64,000 nt of DNA from Microstegium vimineum (Eukaryota > Streptophyta > Magnoliopsida > Poales > Poaceae): NCBI GenBank assembly GCA_022036555.1, contig CM039133.1, forward strand, positions 43,104,718-43,168,717, read 5' to 3'. Shown piece by piece: positions 47,175-57,144 of the stretch (the stretch's first letter is position 1; each line of letters starts with the position of its first letter). Position numbers and translations under genes: made by a program. The notes under the pieces were generated by a model. That model saw only the letters and a list, made by a program, of their open reading frames with translations. It did not search any database and was not told the DNA's origin.

Positions 47175-47262
47175 CGGCCAATCATATATAACTTCCAATG
47201 ACTCCTTTTCTTTTTTCATCGATTCAACCTTTCCATCGCGCATTATATAAAACTGCCATGCC
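47175..47262 (-). pseudogene. CACTA-Z Ulp1-like gene, fourth visible exon
   Basis: Acceptor TCGTAG at 47263, donor GTAAGTATG from 47174. 88 nt, joining in frame on both sides. Reads AWQFYIMRDG and ends DWP. Confidence 0.75.
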
Positions 47263-47343
47263 CTACGAACTCGAATACAATCACCATGTTAATTATTCTT
47301 AAAATCTCATAATGCAAAAGTATACGTGCATATCTCAACTTAC

Positions 47344-47454
47344 ATCTCTAGCATCTCAATGAAATGTCCATAGCTTGATGTTGGGTAATTTGCAGAGTCT
47401 AATACCACCACCCTTCCTTTTTTAGGATAAATGACCACGCAGATCCAGTGGTCC
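47344..47454 (-). pseudogene. CACTA-Z Ulp1-like gene, third visible exon (catalytic His and Asp)
   Basis: Acceptor ATGCAG at 47455, donor GTAAGTT from 47343. The exon reads DHWICVVIYPKKGRVVVLDS. The His of DHW and the Asp of VLDS match the C48 protease triad, and the segment after it (YGHFIEMLEM) is typical for plant transposon Ulp1-like proteins. Confidence 0.85.
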
Positions 47455-47529
47455 CTGCATGAATCAAATTATTATGTAGTTTGATCACCCAAAGTTATAC
47501 GGTGCCAATACCCAAACTCATGTACTTAC

Positions 47530-47808
47530 CCAAAGTTGTACGGTGCCATTATCGATTTCCTGTCTTGATACTTTTTCATACACTTTGAAATGTAGAAGGA
47601 TTACTTGGCTTCAAATTTAAACTTTAATTGTTTCTTTTTTGTGGCTCGTGCTTCACCTTGTAAGCCTCTTAAATCGTCGTTGTCTTCCCCGATTCTGCAT
47701 GTGTGCCTTTCTTTGCATATATCAATTGGGTTCAGATAGGCAATCCTTTCCTTAGCAAAACAATTGAGGTCTGTACTATAAGCCTGCTCCTGCTCATCAA
47801 ATAGCATT
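47530..47808 (-). pseudogene. CACTA-Z Ulp1-like gene, second visible exon
   Basis: Acceptor TTGTAG at 47809, donor GTAAGTACATGA from 47529. The frame has a TAA at 47603-47601 in the middle. The end IMAPYNFG is the conserved segment just before the catalytic His region. Tat-2 is inserted 25 bases upstream of this exon, in the intron. Confidence 0.8.
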
Positions 47809-48017
47809 CTACAAGGCACATGCATATGTCAGTGTTGACACCGTTTTTCAACACGTGTTAAATGGACTGAGGCTTGACTGGTCAGTAGCCGTTCTCCATC
47901 GGCATCGGGAAAGTTTTGAGCCGATATTGCCGATGGGAGAGTGCTGCGGAAAGACCAAGTGTGTTGCCGATGGAGGCTGGATGATCTTTACAAAAGTTAA
48001 TTGGTGAAGTCTTGCTG

Positions 48018-48200
48018 AAGCCGATTGCCAATGAAGAGTCATTGCCGATTGCCGATGAGGAGTCATGGCCGATTGCCGATGAAGGATGGTTGCCGATTGC
48101 TGATGAAGGATGGTTGCCGATTGCCGATAGGGGGTGATTGGTGGAGTTATCAGCACAAGGTCGCTAATCGGAAATGTTGCCGATTGCCGATCAAGAAAGT
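48018..48200 (+). repeat. TTGCCGATTGCCGATGA minisatellite in Tat-2 LTR
   Basis: About seven imperfect units of 20-24 bp built on the doubled GCCGAT hexamer. Equivalent arrays lie in the solo LTR (52018-52195) and in the 3' LTR (61142-61325). Confidence 0.85.
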
Positions 48201-48518
48201 GTTGCCGATGCCGATGGGCGTAACTTAGCGCTTGGTGGCAGTAGAAGGTTACCGGTGGAAGGCGCAGATTAAAGGGATCTGCCGATGGAAAGTTTTCATC
48301 GAGGAGGAGAATAAGGAAACTGGTGTTTTGTACCAGTATTATTATAGTAGTTTGAGTTTGACTCTTGCATGAGTCGTTTATTTTCCTTTAAAATAGGTGT
48401 GTTTGTTTAGGAAATAAATATTGTTATCCGGCTCCTGCGCGAGTCAGTTTCCTTTAAAGTAGGAGTTTGTTTTAGGAAGGATACGTGTCGTGTCTTTGTA
48501 CAACTCTCCATGCGGGAG

Positions 48519-48526
48519 TATAAATA
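48519..48526 (+). promoter_or_regulatory. TATA box in Tat-2 5' LTR
   Basis: TATAAATA, also at 52541-52548 (solo LTR) and 61643-61650 (3' LTR), always after CATGCGGGAG. Confidence 0.65.
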
Positions 48527-48952
48527 TGTGCCCGAGGGCCATGGAAAAAACCAATCCAATTCAAAAAACAAACCAATTTTATCTTATTCTACTTTTATCG
48601 CAATTTACCTCTTTTTTGCATTAGTTATAGCTATCAACGAATTCTTCAAGCTTTCGACGGGCTGCATCATCCTGATCTCCGTCAAATCCTTGCTAGTTCC
48701 ACATGGGAGTACCTCTGAGCTTTGGCAATCCGGGCGCATCGCTGTTTGCCTCGTTCAGCTCTGCTCTAGTTATCCTTGATCAATCTGAGCCTTGACGTCC
48801 GGGCGCATCGCTGTCGTCTCGTTCAGTTTGTTCTAGTTATCATCCTTGTCGATTGATTGGTCAAATCGACTGGCACGCCTCCGGAATACCGAGCTTTGGG
48901 TAATAGCCCGAGGTGTTCACAGATCTGACGCTTTTTGTGTCAACACCTCTTT

Positions 48953-48970
48953 TGGCACGCCCAGTGGGAC
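48953..48970 (+). other. Tat-2 primer binding site
   Basis: TGGCACGCCCAGTGGGAC, 7 bases after the LTR end. Same spacing and nearly the same sequence as in Tat-1. Confidence 0.7.
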
Positions 48971-48997
48971 ACGATTATACAGATCTACACATTCGGC

Positions 48998-51900
48998 ATG
49001 AGTGATCACGCCGATGTCAACCAGAGGAATGTCATTGAAGTTTCTGAGGCCGATCTGAAAGATGATCAGAAGCAGGCCATGGAGCGGGCTATGGAGAAAT
49101 ACAAGCAGCTGTATCTCAAGTCCTTCAGCCTCAGCAGGAGCGGTGAAGCAATTCAGAAGCAAGATCCGCCGTTGCCACGGCAGGTCACGTACGACGCCAA
49201 CCCTGTTAAGCTACAGGAGATAGTTAATACTGCTGTAAATCAAGCATTGATCAACCACTCCAGCGTGCTGTCCAATACTGTCTACAATGCCGTTGCGCAA
49301 ACATTCAAAGAAGGACATGCACCGCGATATGTCGGTCCAGCGTATCACCAGCCTGGATTGGCATCTACAAGCCCATCGGCGACCCCAATGGCGTCTTCCA
49401 CCCCCGTGGAACCATCTGCTGATGTGGCTACATCACCAAGGCCGAACGCTGGCAGCATCACCAAGCTCAACGCAGATCCAGCCGCGTCGGCAACTTCAGG
49501 ACCAGCCCCCGCTAACTGGTGGGGATATGGTATGCCTCCGAATCTATATGCTGGCTCTAATCTGGTGCAGGGAGATAGTTCAGCCTGGAGGGACTCTACG
49601 GCATCGACAATGCAGTCACAGCCGATGGCCCATATGATGCACAACTCTGCGCCTGCTCCAACCATACAAGTGCCATCAGACGATCTCCAAGTAATCCCCA
49701 AGATACCTCTGATGCCACCATCAGCAAACTCTGTGCCGGTGCAACACATTATAACCACCGATAGTCAATCTCTGGTGGCGAATTCTCAAGCTGGAGTACC
49801 GGTTCCCCAGGGTAATCTGGTGATTAATTGCTCTAGAATTCAAGAGCCGCATGCTCCGATCAGTTATCAGCCATCGGTAAGTCATATGCCGATGCTTTAT
49901 AATCCTGGATGGGTCAACCAGCCGCCGGCTCAGCAGCCTGGCGCGCCGATGTATTATTATGGAGGCCCAACTTACACTCAGAGCGGACCATCGGTGCAGC
50001 AACCGATGAATGCGACAGTTCAGCCAAATCCGCCAAGTGTGCAGAACTACCCATCGGTAAGTCAACCAATGCATAGTGTTCAGATGACTGGTGGTGCGCC
50101 TACAACTACTACGCATCTTCAAGAGGCGTGTCAGCCGACTCCACCAGTCGACAACCAGCCAATGAGTCGACAGGAGCAGGATGCATACTGGGTCGGTAAG
50201 ATTGCCGAAGTCATGAAAGAGCAATTCGGCATCAAACCCAAGGTCAACACGTACTCTTATCGGACTCCGTATCCTCCCGCATATGACTTGATTCCTCTTC
50301 CAAATCGGTACAAGGTGCCCGATTTTACCAAGTTCTCTAGCCAAGACGACACGTCAACGATGGAGCACATCAACCGTTTCATCATCCAGTGCGGAGAAGC
50401 TGCTAGCAGGGAGGAGTTAAGGGTGAGATTTTCTCTTCGTCATTGTCTGGATCGGCATTCACATGGTTCATATCATTGCCTCCAAATTCTATAATTACAT
50501 GGGCCGATCTGGAGAGGCAATTTCACAAGTACTTCTTTGCTGGCGTACATGAGAAGAAGCTTACCGATTTGGTTAAGATGAGGCAACGCAACGACGAATC
50601 GGTGGAAAGCTTTGTGCAAAGGCTACGGGACGTGAAGAACAAGTGCTACAGTCTGGTGCTTGATGATCGGCAACTGGCAGATTTGGCCTTCCAAGGATTG
50701 CTGCCACACATCAAGGACAAATATGCGTCCCAAGAGTTTGACAGTCTGAGTCATCTGGTGCAGAGAATTGCCGATCAAGATATCAAAGCCTTTGAAACCA
50801 GGAAGACTTGGAACAAGAAGGTGACCTTCATCGGGAAAGAAGAAGACTCTGGATCGGATGAAGAGCTGAATGTCGATGCGGCCGAATGGGTGAAGGATAA
50901 GAAGCCCGTGTCTTGTCCGTTCGGCCATAAGGAGACTGAGAGGTTCACCTTCGACATCACCAAGGCCGATAGGATGTTTGACTTGTTGCTGCAAGAGGGG
51001 CGAATCAAGTTGGCGCCCAATCAAGTAATTCCATCAGGCGAGGAGCTCAAGAAGATTAGGTACTGCAAATGGCATAATGCGACCTCACACAGTACCAATG
51101 ACTGCAAAGTATTCAGGCAGCAGTTGCAGTCAGAGATTGAATCTGGGCGTATCAAGTTTGAAAACTCTAAAGTCCAGAAACCGATGAAGATAGATCAACA
51201 CCCATTCCCCAACAATATGGTGGAGATCAACGAAAAAAACAGAGTGCTGACATCGAAAGCTGCCAGAAGAAACTCATCGATAGACCCTAACTACCAAGTG
51301 CCTGAGCACGACGCAGGGAGGTATGCCGATGGCAGAAAGGGTAAGAAGGTTGCCGATGAAGGTAACAGTGCCGACAGGGCTCCTGTGATGGTGATCACTC
51401 ACAAACAGCCAAGGCGAGATCATCGGCAATCACGTGAAGAACTGTATCGGCAAGAAGAAGAAGAGCATCGGGAATGGCTTCGACATAAGGACCACTGGAG
51501 GTGTCCCTTCTTCGTTCATTGCTGGGAGGAAGGCATCAAGCTGCCCACTGCCGATAACTGTCCAGAGTGCAATGGGTACTACGCTGCCGATCGGTCAGGT
51601 AAGAGACCTTGTTTTGATGATCAGGCACCCAGGTACGCCAGGCCGCTCATAGAGAACAGATCGACACATGACCGACTGGGGGGGAAGCTCAGTGCCCATG
51701 ATCGGCTTGGCAGGCGTGTTGACCAAGGGGAGCTGGAGGAGATGGCCAATGCTAGAGTACCTGACGAAGAGATATTCTCCAGAGATCCCAACATCGGAAG
51801 AAGTGCCGATGTAAGCGGGGGAAAGCAGCACCAACCTGTTGTTGACACCGTTTTTCGACACATGTCAAATGGGTTGAAGCTTGACTGGTCAATGACCGTT

Positions 51901-53794
51901 CTCCATCGGCATCGGTAAAGTATGAGCCAATATTGCCGATGGAAGAATGCTGCAAAAGGCCAAGTGTGTTGCCGATGGAGGCTGGGTGATCTTTGCCGAT
52001 TAAGGTTAATTTGTGGTCTTGCCGATTGCCGATGAGCTGCTATTGCCGATTGCCGATAAAGGGGCCTTGCCAATTGCTGATAAAGGCTCGTTGCCGATTG
52101 CCGATGGAAGCTGGTTGCCGATTGCCGATAAGGGCTCATTGCCGATTGCCGACGAAGAGATGCTGCCAATTGCCGATCGGGAAAGTATTATGCCGATGGG
52201 CGTAACTTAGCATTGTCGATGCCGATGGGCGTGACTTAGCACTTGGCAGCAGCGGAGGATTACAAGTGGCCGAAAAAGGAAGGTGCGGATTAAAGGAATC
52301 TGCCGATGGAAAGTTTCCATCGAAAGGAAAGGACAAGGAAACTGGTGTTTTATACGGGTATTATTATAGTAGTTTGAGTCCGACTCTTGCATGAGTCGTT
52401 TATTTTCCTTTAAAATAGGTGTGTTTGTTTAGAAAATAAATATTGTTATCCGGCTCCTGCGCGAGTCAGTTTCCTTTAAAGTAGGAGTTTGTTTTAGGAA
52501 GGATATGTGTCATGTCATTGTACAACTCTCCATGCGGGAGTATAAATATGTACCCAAGGGCTATGAAAAAAATGAATCCAATTCAAAAACAAACCAATTC
52601 TACTTTTTATCCTACTTTTATCGCAATTTACCCTTTCTTATGCATTAGTTATAGCTTTAACGAGTTCTTCAAGCTTTCGACGGGCTATATCATCTTGATC
52701 TCCGTCAAATCCTTGCTAGTTCCGCTTGGGAGTACCTCTAGGCTTTGGCAATCCGGGCGCATCGCTGTTTGTCTCGTCTAGCTCTGCTCTAGTTATCCTT
52801 GATCAATCTGAGCCTTGACGTCCGGGCGCATCGCTGTCGTCTCGTTCAGTTTGTCATAGTTATCATCCTTGTCGATTGATTGGTCAAATCGACTGGCACG
52901 CCCTCGACATCGAGCTTTGGGTAATAGCCCGAGGTGTTCACAGATTTGACGCTTTTTGTGTCAACACCTGTCTGGAAGACCAAGCTTCCTCCGTGGTGCC
53001 CTAAGGGTTTGACTAAGACCCAGAAGAGAAGGATTCAGCGCTAGTGCCGCAACGACCTGTATGACAGTATAGAGCCCTCAGGAGAAAAGCAATGGAGGCC
53101 GAAGCGCAAGGACAGGGATCCATCGGCAGATATAAATATGGTTGTCATGTTGCCGATGGAGTTCATGGCGCCCGTCAGCGATGATGAAGAGGCTGCCGAT
53201 ATGGCACAATTGGTGCTGGATCCGATGACAGCTATCTTTGAAAAGCCTGCCGAAGATGAGAGGCAGCATTTAAGGGCTCTGTTTGTTAAGGGCAAGGTGG
53301 ATGGTCAGCCGATGACCAAGATGCTAGTGGATGGTGGCGTGTTGATCAATATAATGCCCTATGTCGTGTTCAGAAAGCTTGGCAAAGGTGGCCAGGACTT
53401 GGTGGAAACCGACATGAAGCTCAAGGACTTCGAAGGCAATGTGTCAACCGCCATGGGAGCCGTATGTGTTGACTTAACCATCGGCAGTAAGACTTTGCCG
53501 ACAACGTTCTTCGTAATCAGCGGCAAAGACACTTATAACTTGCTCCTCGGAAGGGATTGGATCCATGCTAATTGTTGTATCCCTTCTACTATGCATCAGA
53601 GTCTGGTACAGTGGATCGGGGACAGAATTAAGGTCGTCCGCGGCGAAGCCCCGTCTACTGTTGCATCGGCAGAGTTGGACACTTATGAGCAGACTAGGTG
53701 CATATCCGGCGAAGCCTGGGATAAGGAGTTCCTCAAAGTTGCCGATTACCACATCAAGCCGATCCAAGCAGTCGGTCCTAAGGAAGAGTCTTAA
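48998..53794 (+). pseudogene. gag-pro: Tat-2 gag-protease ORF (frameshift, solo LTR, nonsense)
   Basis: ATG 48998. A long Pro/Gln/Ser/Met-rich linker (about 49320-50200) separates the N-terminus from the gag core (LSGSAFTWFISLP, about 50440-50700). One T is missing from a T run near 50428, shifting the frame. A C-x2-H-x4-H-x4-C knuckle lies near 51062-51105 and the HCW...NCPEC motif near 51500-51570. The solo LTR 51840-52966 then interrupts. Downstream, TAG 53042-53044 and the protease (MLVDGG near 53325, LLLGRDW near 53544) follow. The 1,132-bp insert shifts numbering so that the two sides join in frame. The frame ends at TAA 53792-53794, overlapping the next ATG by one base. Confidence 0.88.
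51840..52966 (+). repeat. Solo LTR of the Tat-2 family nested in Tat-2 gag
   Basis: TGTTGACACCG to GTGTCAACA, 1,127 bp, flanked by CCTGT on both sides (51835-51839 and 52967-52971). No internal sequence remains, so the parent element was removed by recombination between its LTRs. More diverged from the Tat-2 LTRs than these are from each other. Confidence 0.93.
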
Positions 53795-55596
53795 TGGATC
53801 AGTTCGCCGATGACGGAAAATTTGGGCAGGGCTTTACGTCTGCCGATGACTTGCTCGAGATCGACATCGGCGATGGTAGTAAACCTAGGCCTACTTTTAT
53901 TAGTGCTAAGTTAGATTCCCAATGTAAGCAACAGTTAACCGATTTATTGAAAGAGAATAAAGATTGTTTTGCTTGGGATTATATAGAGATGCCTGGTTTA
54001 GACCGATCGATAGTTGAACATCGGTTACCCATCAAGTTTGGTTTCCAGCCACATCGGCAACCGGCCCGCCGATGCAATCCTACTATCTTACCCGATATTA
54101 AGGCTGAGATTACTAAGTTAATCGAAGCTGGATTTATTCGGCAATGCCGATATGCCGATTGGATCTCTAATGTGGTTCCTGTGTATAAAAAGAATGGAAA
54201 ACTTCGTGTTTGCATTGATTTCAGGAATCTGAACAAGGCTATGCCGATGGATGGCTACCCGATGCCCGTTGCCGATCTGCTGATCGATGCTGCTGCTGGA
54301 CATCAAATTATTAGCTTCATGGATGGTAATGCTGGGTATAATCAAATATTCATGGCTGAAGAAGACATATCCAAGACTGCTTTCCGATGTCCAGGTCACG
54401 TTGGCTTGTTTGAGTGGGTAGTCATGACTTTTGGCTTGAAGAATGCCGGTGCTACTTATCAGAGGGCAATGAATTTTATCTTTCATAAGTATATCAGCAC
54501 AATAGTTGAAATCTACATTGATGACGTGGTGGTTAAGTCTGGAGACTTCAAAAAGCATCTTGCCGATTTGCGGAAGATATTAGAGTGCACGAGGGAGCAT
54601 GGGTTGAAGATGAATCCTAACAAGTGCGCATTTGGCGTATCGGCAGGGCAGTTTCTGGGTTTCATGGTGCACCAGAGAGGCATTGAAACCGGCAGAAAGT
54701 CTATTGATGCAATTAACAAGGTAGTTGCTCCCACAAATAAGGCTGAGTTGCAGTCCTTGATCAGCAAAATTAATTTCATCAGAAGGTTTATATCTAATTT
54801 ATCTAGTAAGATTAAGTCCTTTAGCCCTCTGTTAAAATTAAAAGCCAATCAGGAGTTTATATGGAAAGAAGAGCAGCAGTCAGCTTTAGAAGAGATTAAA
54901 AGATACTTGGTAAATCCTCTAGTCTTAGTTCCACCTCAACACGGGAAGCCTTTCAGGTTATATTTATCTGCCGATGTCGGTGTTATCGGGTCAGCCTTAA
55001 TTCAAGAGTTCGAAGGGAAGGAACGTGTAATATATTACTTGAGCAGAAGATTGGTGGATGCTCAAACCAGGTATTCGACCATAGAAAGATTGTGCTTATG
55101 TTTATATTTCTCTTGCATTAAGTTAAGGCATTATTTACTGTTGGCCGAATGCACTGTTGTCTGCAAAGATGATGTGATCAAGTATATGCTGTCAATGCCG
55201 ATTTTGAGTGGGCGAATCGGTAAGTGGATTTTTGCATTATCGGAGTTTGACCTAAGGTATGAATCGGCTAAAGCTGTTAAGGGTCAGGTGATGGCCGATT
55301 TTGTTACTCAGCACTGCAATATGGTGAGCTTTGTTGAGGTTGCTCCTTGGGTTCTATTCTTTGATGGGTCTACATGCAAGGATGGGGCAGGTATCGGTAT
55401 TCTCTTAATTTCACCACGAGGGCAGAGGTACGAGATTTCATTGCTGATTGTTGCTACTTCAACAAACAATCAGGCGGAATACCAGGCTTTACTTAAGGGG
55501 TTGGAGTTACTCAGGGAAGTGCGTGTCGATGCTGTTGAAATCTTTGGTGATTCTATGTTGGTGATTAACCAATTGATCGGGACGTATGAGTGCTAA
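53794..55596 (+). CDS. pol: Tat-2 RT, RNase H and second RNase H (open 600-codon frame)
   Basis: ATG 53794 overlaps the protease stop (TAATG). RT fingers and palm: FGLKNAGATYQRAMNF and YIDD at 54514-54525. The RNase H I region has SADVGVIGSAL and TRYSTIERLCL. The second, archaeal-type RNase H has FFDGSTCKDGAG, NNQAEYQALLKG and FGDSMLVINQL, the Tat-lineage marker. TAA 55594-55596 follows GTYEC, where Tat-1 reads on. In an intact element the same frame would continue into integrase, so this is the N-terminal part of a longer polyprotein cut by a nonsense codon. RT itself looks complete. Confidence 0.9.
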   Translation: MDQFADDGKFGQGFTSADDLLEIDIGDGSKPRPTFISAKLDSQCKQQLTDLLKENKDCFAWDYIEMPGLDRSIVEHRLPIKFGFQPHRQPARRCNPTILPDIKAEITKLIEAGFIRQCRYADWISNVVPVYKKNGKLRVCIDFRNLNKAMPMDGYPMPVADLLIDAAAGHQIISFMDGNAGYNQIFMAEEDISKTAFRCPGHVGLFEWVVMTFGLKNAGATYQRAMNFIFHKYISTIVEIYIDDVVVKSGDFKKHLADLRKILECTREHGLKMNPNKCAFGVSAGQFLGFMVHQRGIETGRKSIDAINKVVAPTNKAELQSLISKINFIRRFISNLSSKIKSFSPLLKLKANQEFIWKEEQQSALEEIKRYLVNPLVLVPPQHGKPFRLYLSADVGVIGSALIQEFEGKERVIYYLSRRLVDAQTRYSTIERLCLCLYFSCIKLRHYLLLAECTVVCKDDVIKYMLSMPILSGRIGKWIFALSEFDLRYESAKAVKGQVMADFVTQHCNMVSFVEVAPWVLFFDGSTCKDGAGIGILLISPRGQRYEISLLIVATSTNNQAEYQALLKGLELLREVRVDAVEIFGDSMLVINQLIGTYEC

Positions 55597-57029
55597 AGTG
55601 AAGTTTTGATTGCTGTTCATGAGCGGTGTTTGCAGTTGTTAAAGGAGTTCAAAGAATACCGCCTTGAACACATTCCAAGGTTGCATAATGAAGAGGTCAA
55701 TCGGTTAGCACAGAATGCCTCGGGATATCAGCCGATTCAAGAAGTCACGACATCGGTAGCAGTTGCCGATGACTGGAAAAAGGAGATTGCCGATTACTTG
55801 AGGGATCCATCCAGGAAAGTTGAAAGGCGTCTAAGGTTCCAAGCTACTAAGTATGTGCTCCTCGATAATGAGTTATATTATCGGACAATTGATGGAGTTT
55901 TGCTTAGATGTCTCGGCAAAGAGGAATCAAAAGAGCTGATGGGTGAAATCCATGAGGGCGTATGTGGAGTGCATCAATCGGCATTCAAGATGAAGTGGAT
56001 GATTAGGCAAAATGGATATTATTGGCCAACAATCCTTGAAGATTGCTTCAATTATTTCAAAGGGTGTCAGGACTGTCAGAAGTTTGGTAATGTGCAAAGG
56101 GCACCTGCATCGGCAATGAATCCTATAATCAAGCCTTGGTCGTTCAGAGGATGGGCTATTGATCTCATTGGCCAAATTTATCCGCCGTCGAGCAAGGGGC
56201 ACAAGTTCATACTTGTTGCTACCGACTACTTCACCAAATGGGTTGAGGCGATCCCCTTAAAGAAAGTGACATCGGCAAACATGGTGGATTTCGTTAAGGA
56301 GCACATCGTTTACCGATTCGGTATTCCTCAGACTATTACTACCAATCAAGGAACCTGTTTACATCGGGAGAGTTTGATGACTTTGCTGCTAGTATGGGTT
56401 TCAAGGTGTTAAATTCTTCTCCTTATTATGCTCAAGCTAATGGTCAAGCTGAAGCGACTAATAAAGGAGTCATTAAGCTTATAAAGCGCAAGATTGAGGA
56501 AAACCCTAGAAGGTGGCACGTGGTATTAAACGAAGCTTTATGGTCTTATCGGATGGCTTGTCATGGTGCAACTAAGGTCTCGCCGTATCAGTTGGTTTAT
56601 GGACACGATGCTGTCCTACCTTGGGAAATCAAAACTGGTTCTAGGCGATTATCTTTTCAGGATCAATTCACAACCGATGATTATATTACTCTGATGAAAG
56701 ATGAGTTAGAAGATTTGGCAGGTCATCAGTTGAAGGCATTGATTAGCATTGAAGAGAATAAGAAGAGGGTTGCCCGATAGTATGACAAGAAAGTAAAAGT
56801 GAAGGAATTTGCTGATGGAGATTTGGTTTGGAAGTTGATTTTACCGATTGGGACTAAGAGCTCTAAATTTGGAAAGTGGTCCCCTAATTGGGAGGGTCCT
56901 TATCGGATAAAACAGTCTGCTCCTGGTAATGCGTACATTTTGGAAACTCTCGAAGGAGTGGCGTTCTCTAGAGCGATTAATGGCAAATACTTAAAGAGGT
57001 ATTATCCTAGCATATGGGTAGATGCATAG
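55597..57029 (+). pseudogene. int: Tat-2 integrase (missing catalytic Asp, frameshift, nonsense)
   Basis: In frame after the TAA. The HHCC finger (HEGVCGVHQSAF, then CQDC) and the first catalytic Asp (AIDLIGQIYPP) are present. The second catalytic Asp of the usual DQGT is Asn (AAT 56344-56346, TNQGT). A base is missing a few nucleotides later, near 56355, and the frame resumes at 56394 with the Glu segment NGQAEATNKG. TAG 56778-56780 breaks the C-terminal part (KWSPNWEGPYRI), which ends at 57029. Confidence 0.88.
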
Positions 57030-57144
57030 TGTTTAATCAAATGCCGATGAAAGATAATTACAAAACATCGATAAAAACAGACTGGCATTATATTACAAGT
57101 CAAAATCAAGTATCGGGTTACAATTCTTGCCGATACAACAGACA

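Larger units (their letters stand above)
47833..48945 (+). repeat. Tat-2 5' LTR
   Basis: TGTTGACACCG to GTGTCAACA. Contains a GCCGATTGCCGATGAAG-type minisatellite (about 48018-48200) and TATAAATA at 48519-48526. Confidence 0.95.

Noticed and set aside
48025..48228. Repetitive ORFs over the GCCGAT minisatellite (also 52013-52210 and 61149-61352, both strands)
   Set aside because: Repetition of a 20-24-bp unit in an LTR keeps several frames open. Located upstream of the TATA box, and not conserved as protein.
49721..50344. 207-codon minus-strand ORF
   Set aside because: Shadow of the Pro/Gln-rich Tat-2 gag linker. Composition matches an antisense translation of low-complexity coding DNA.
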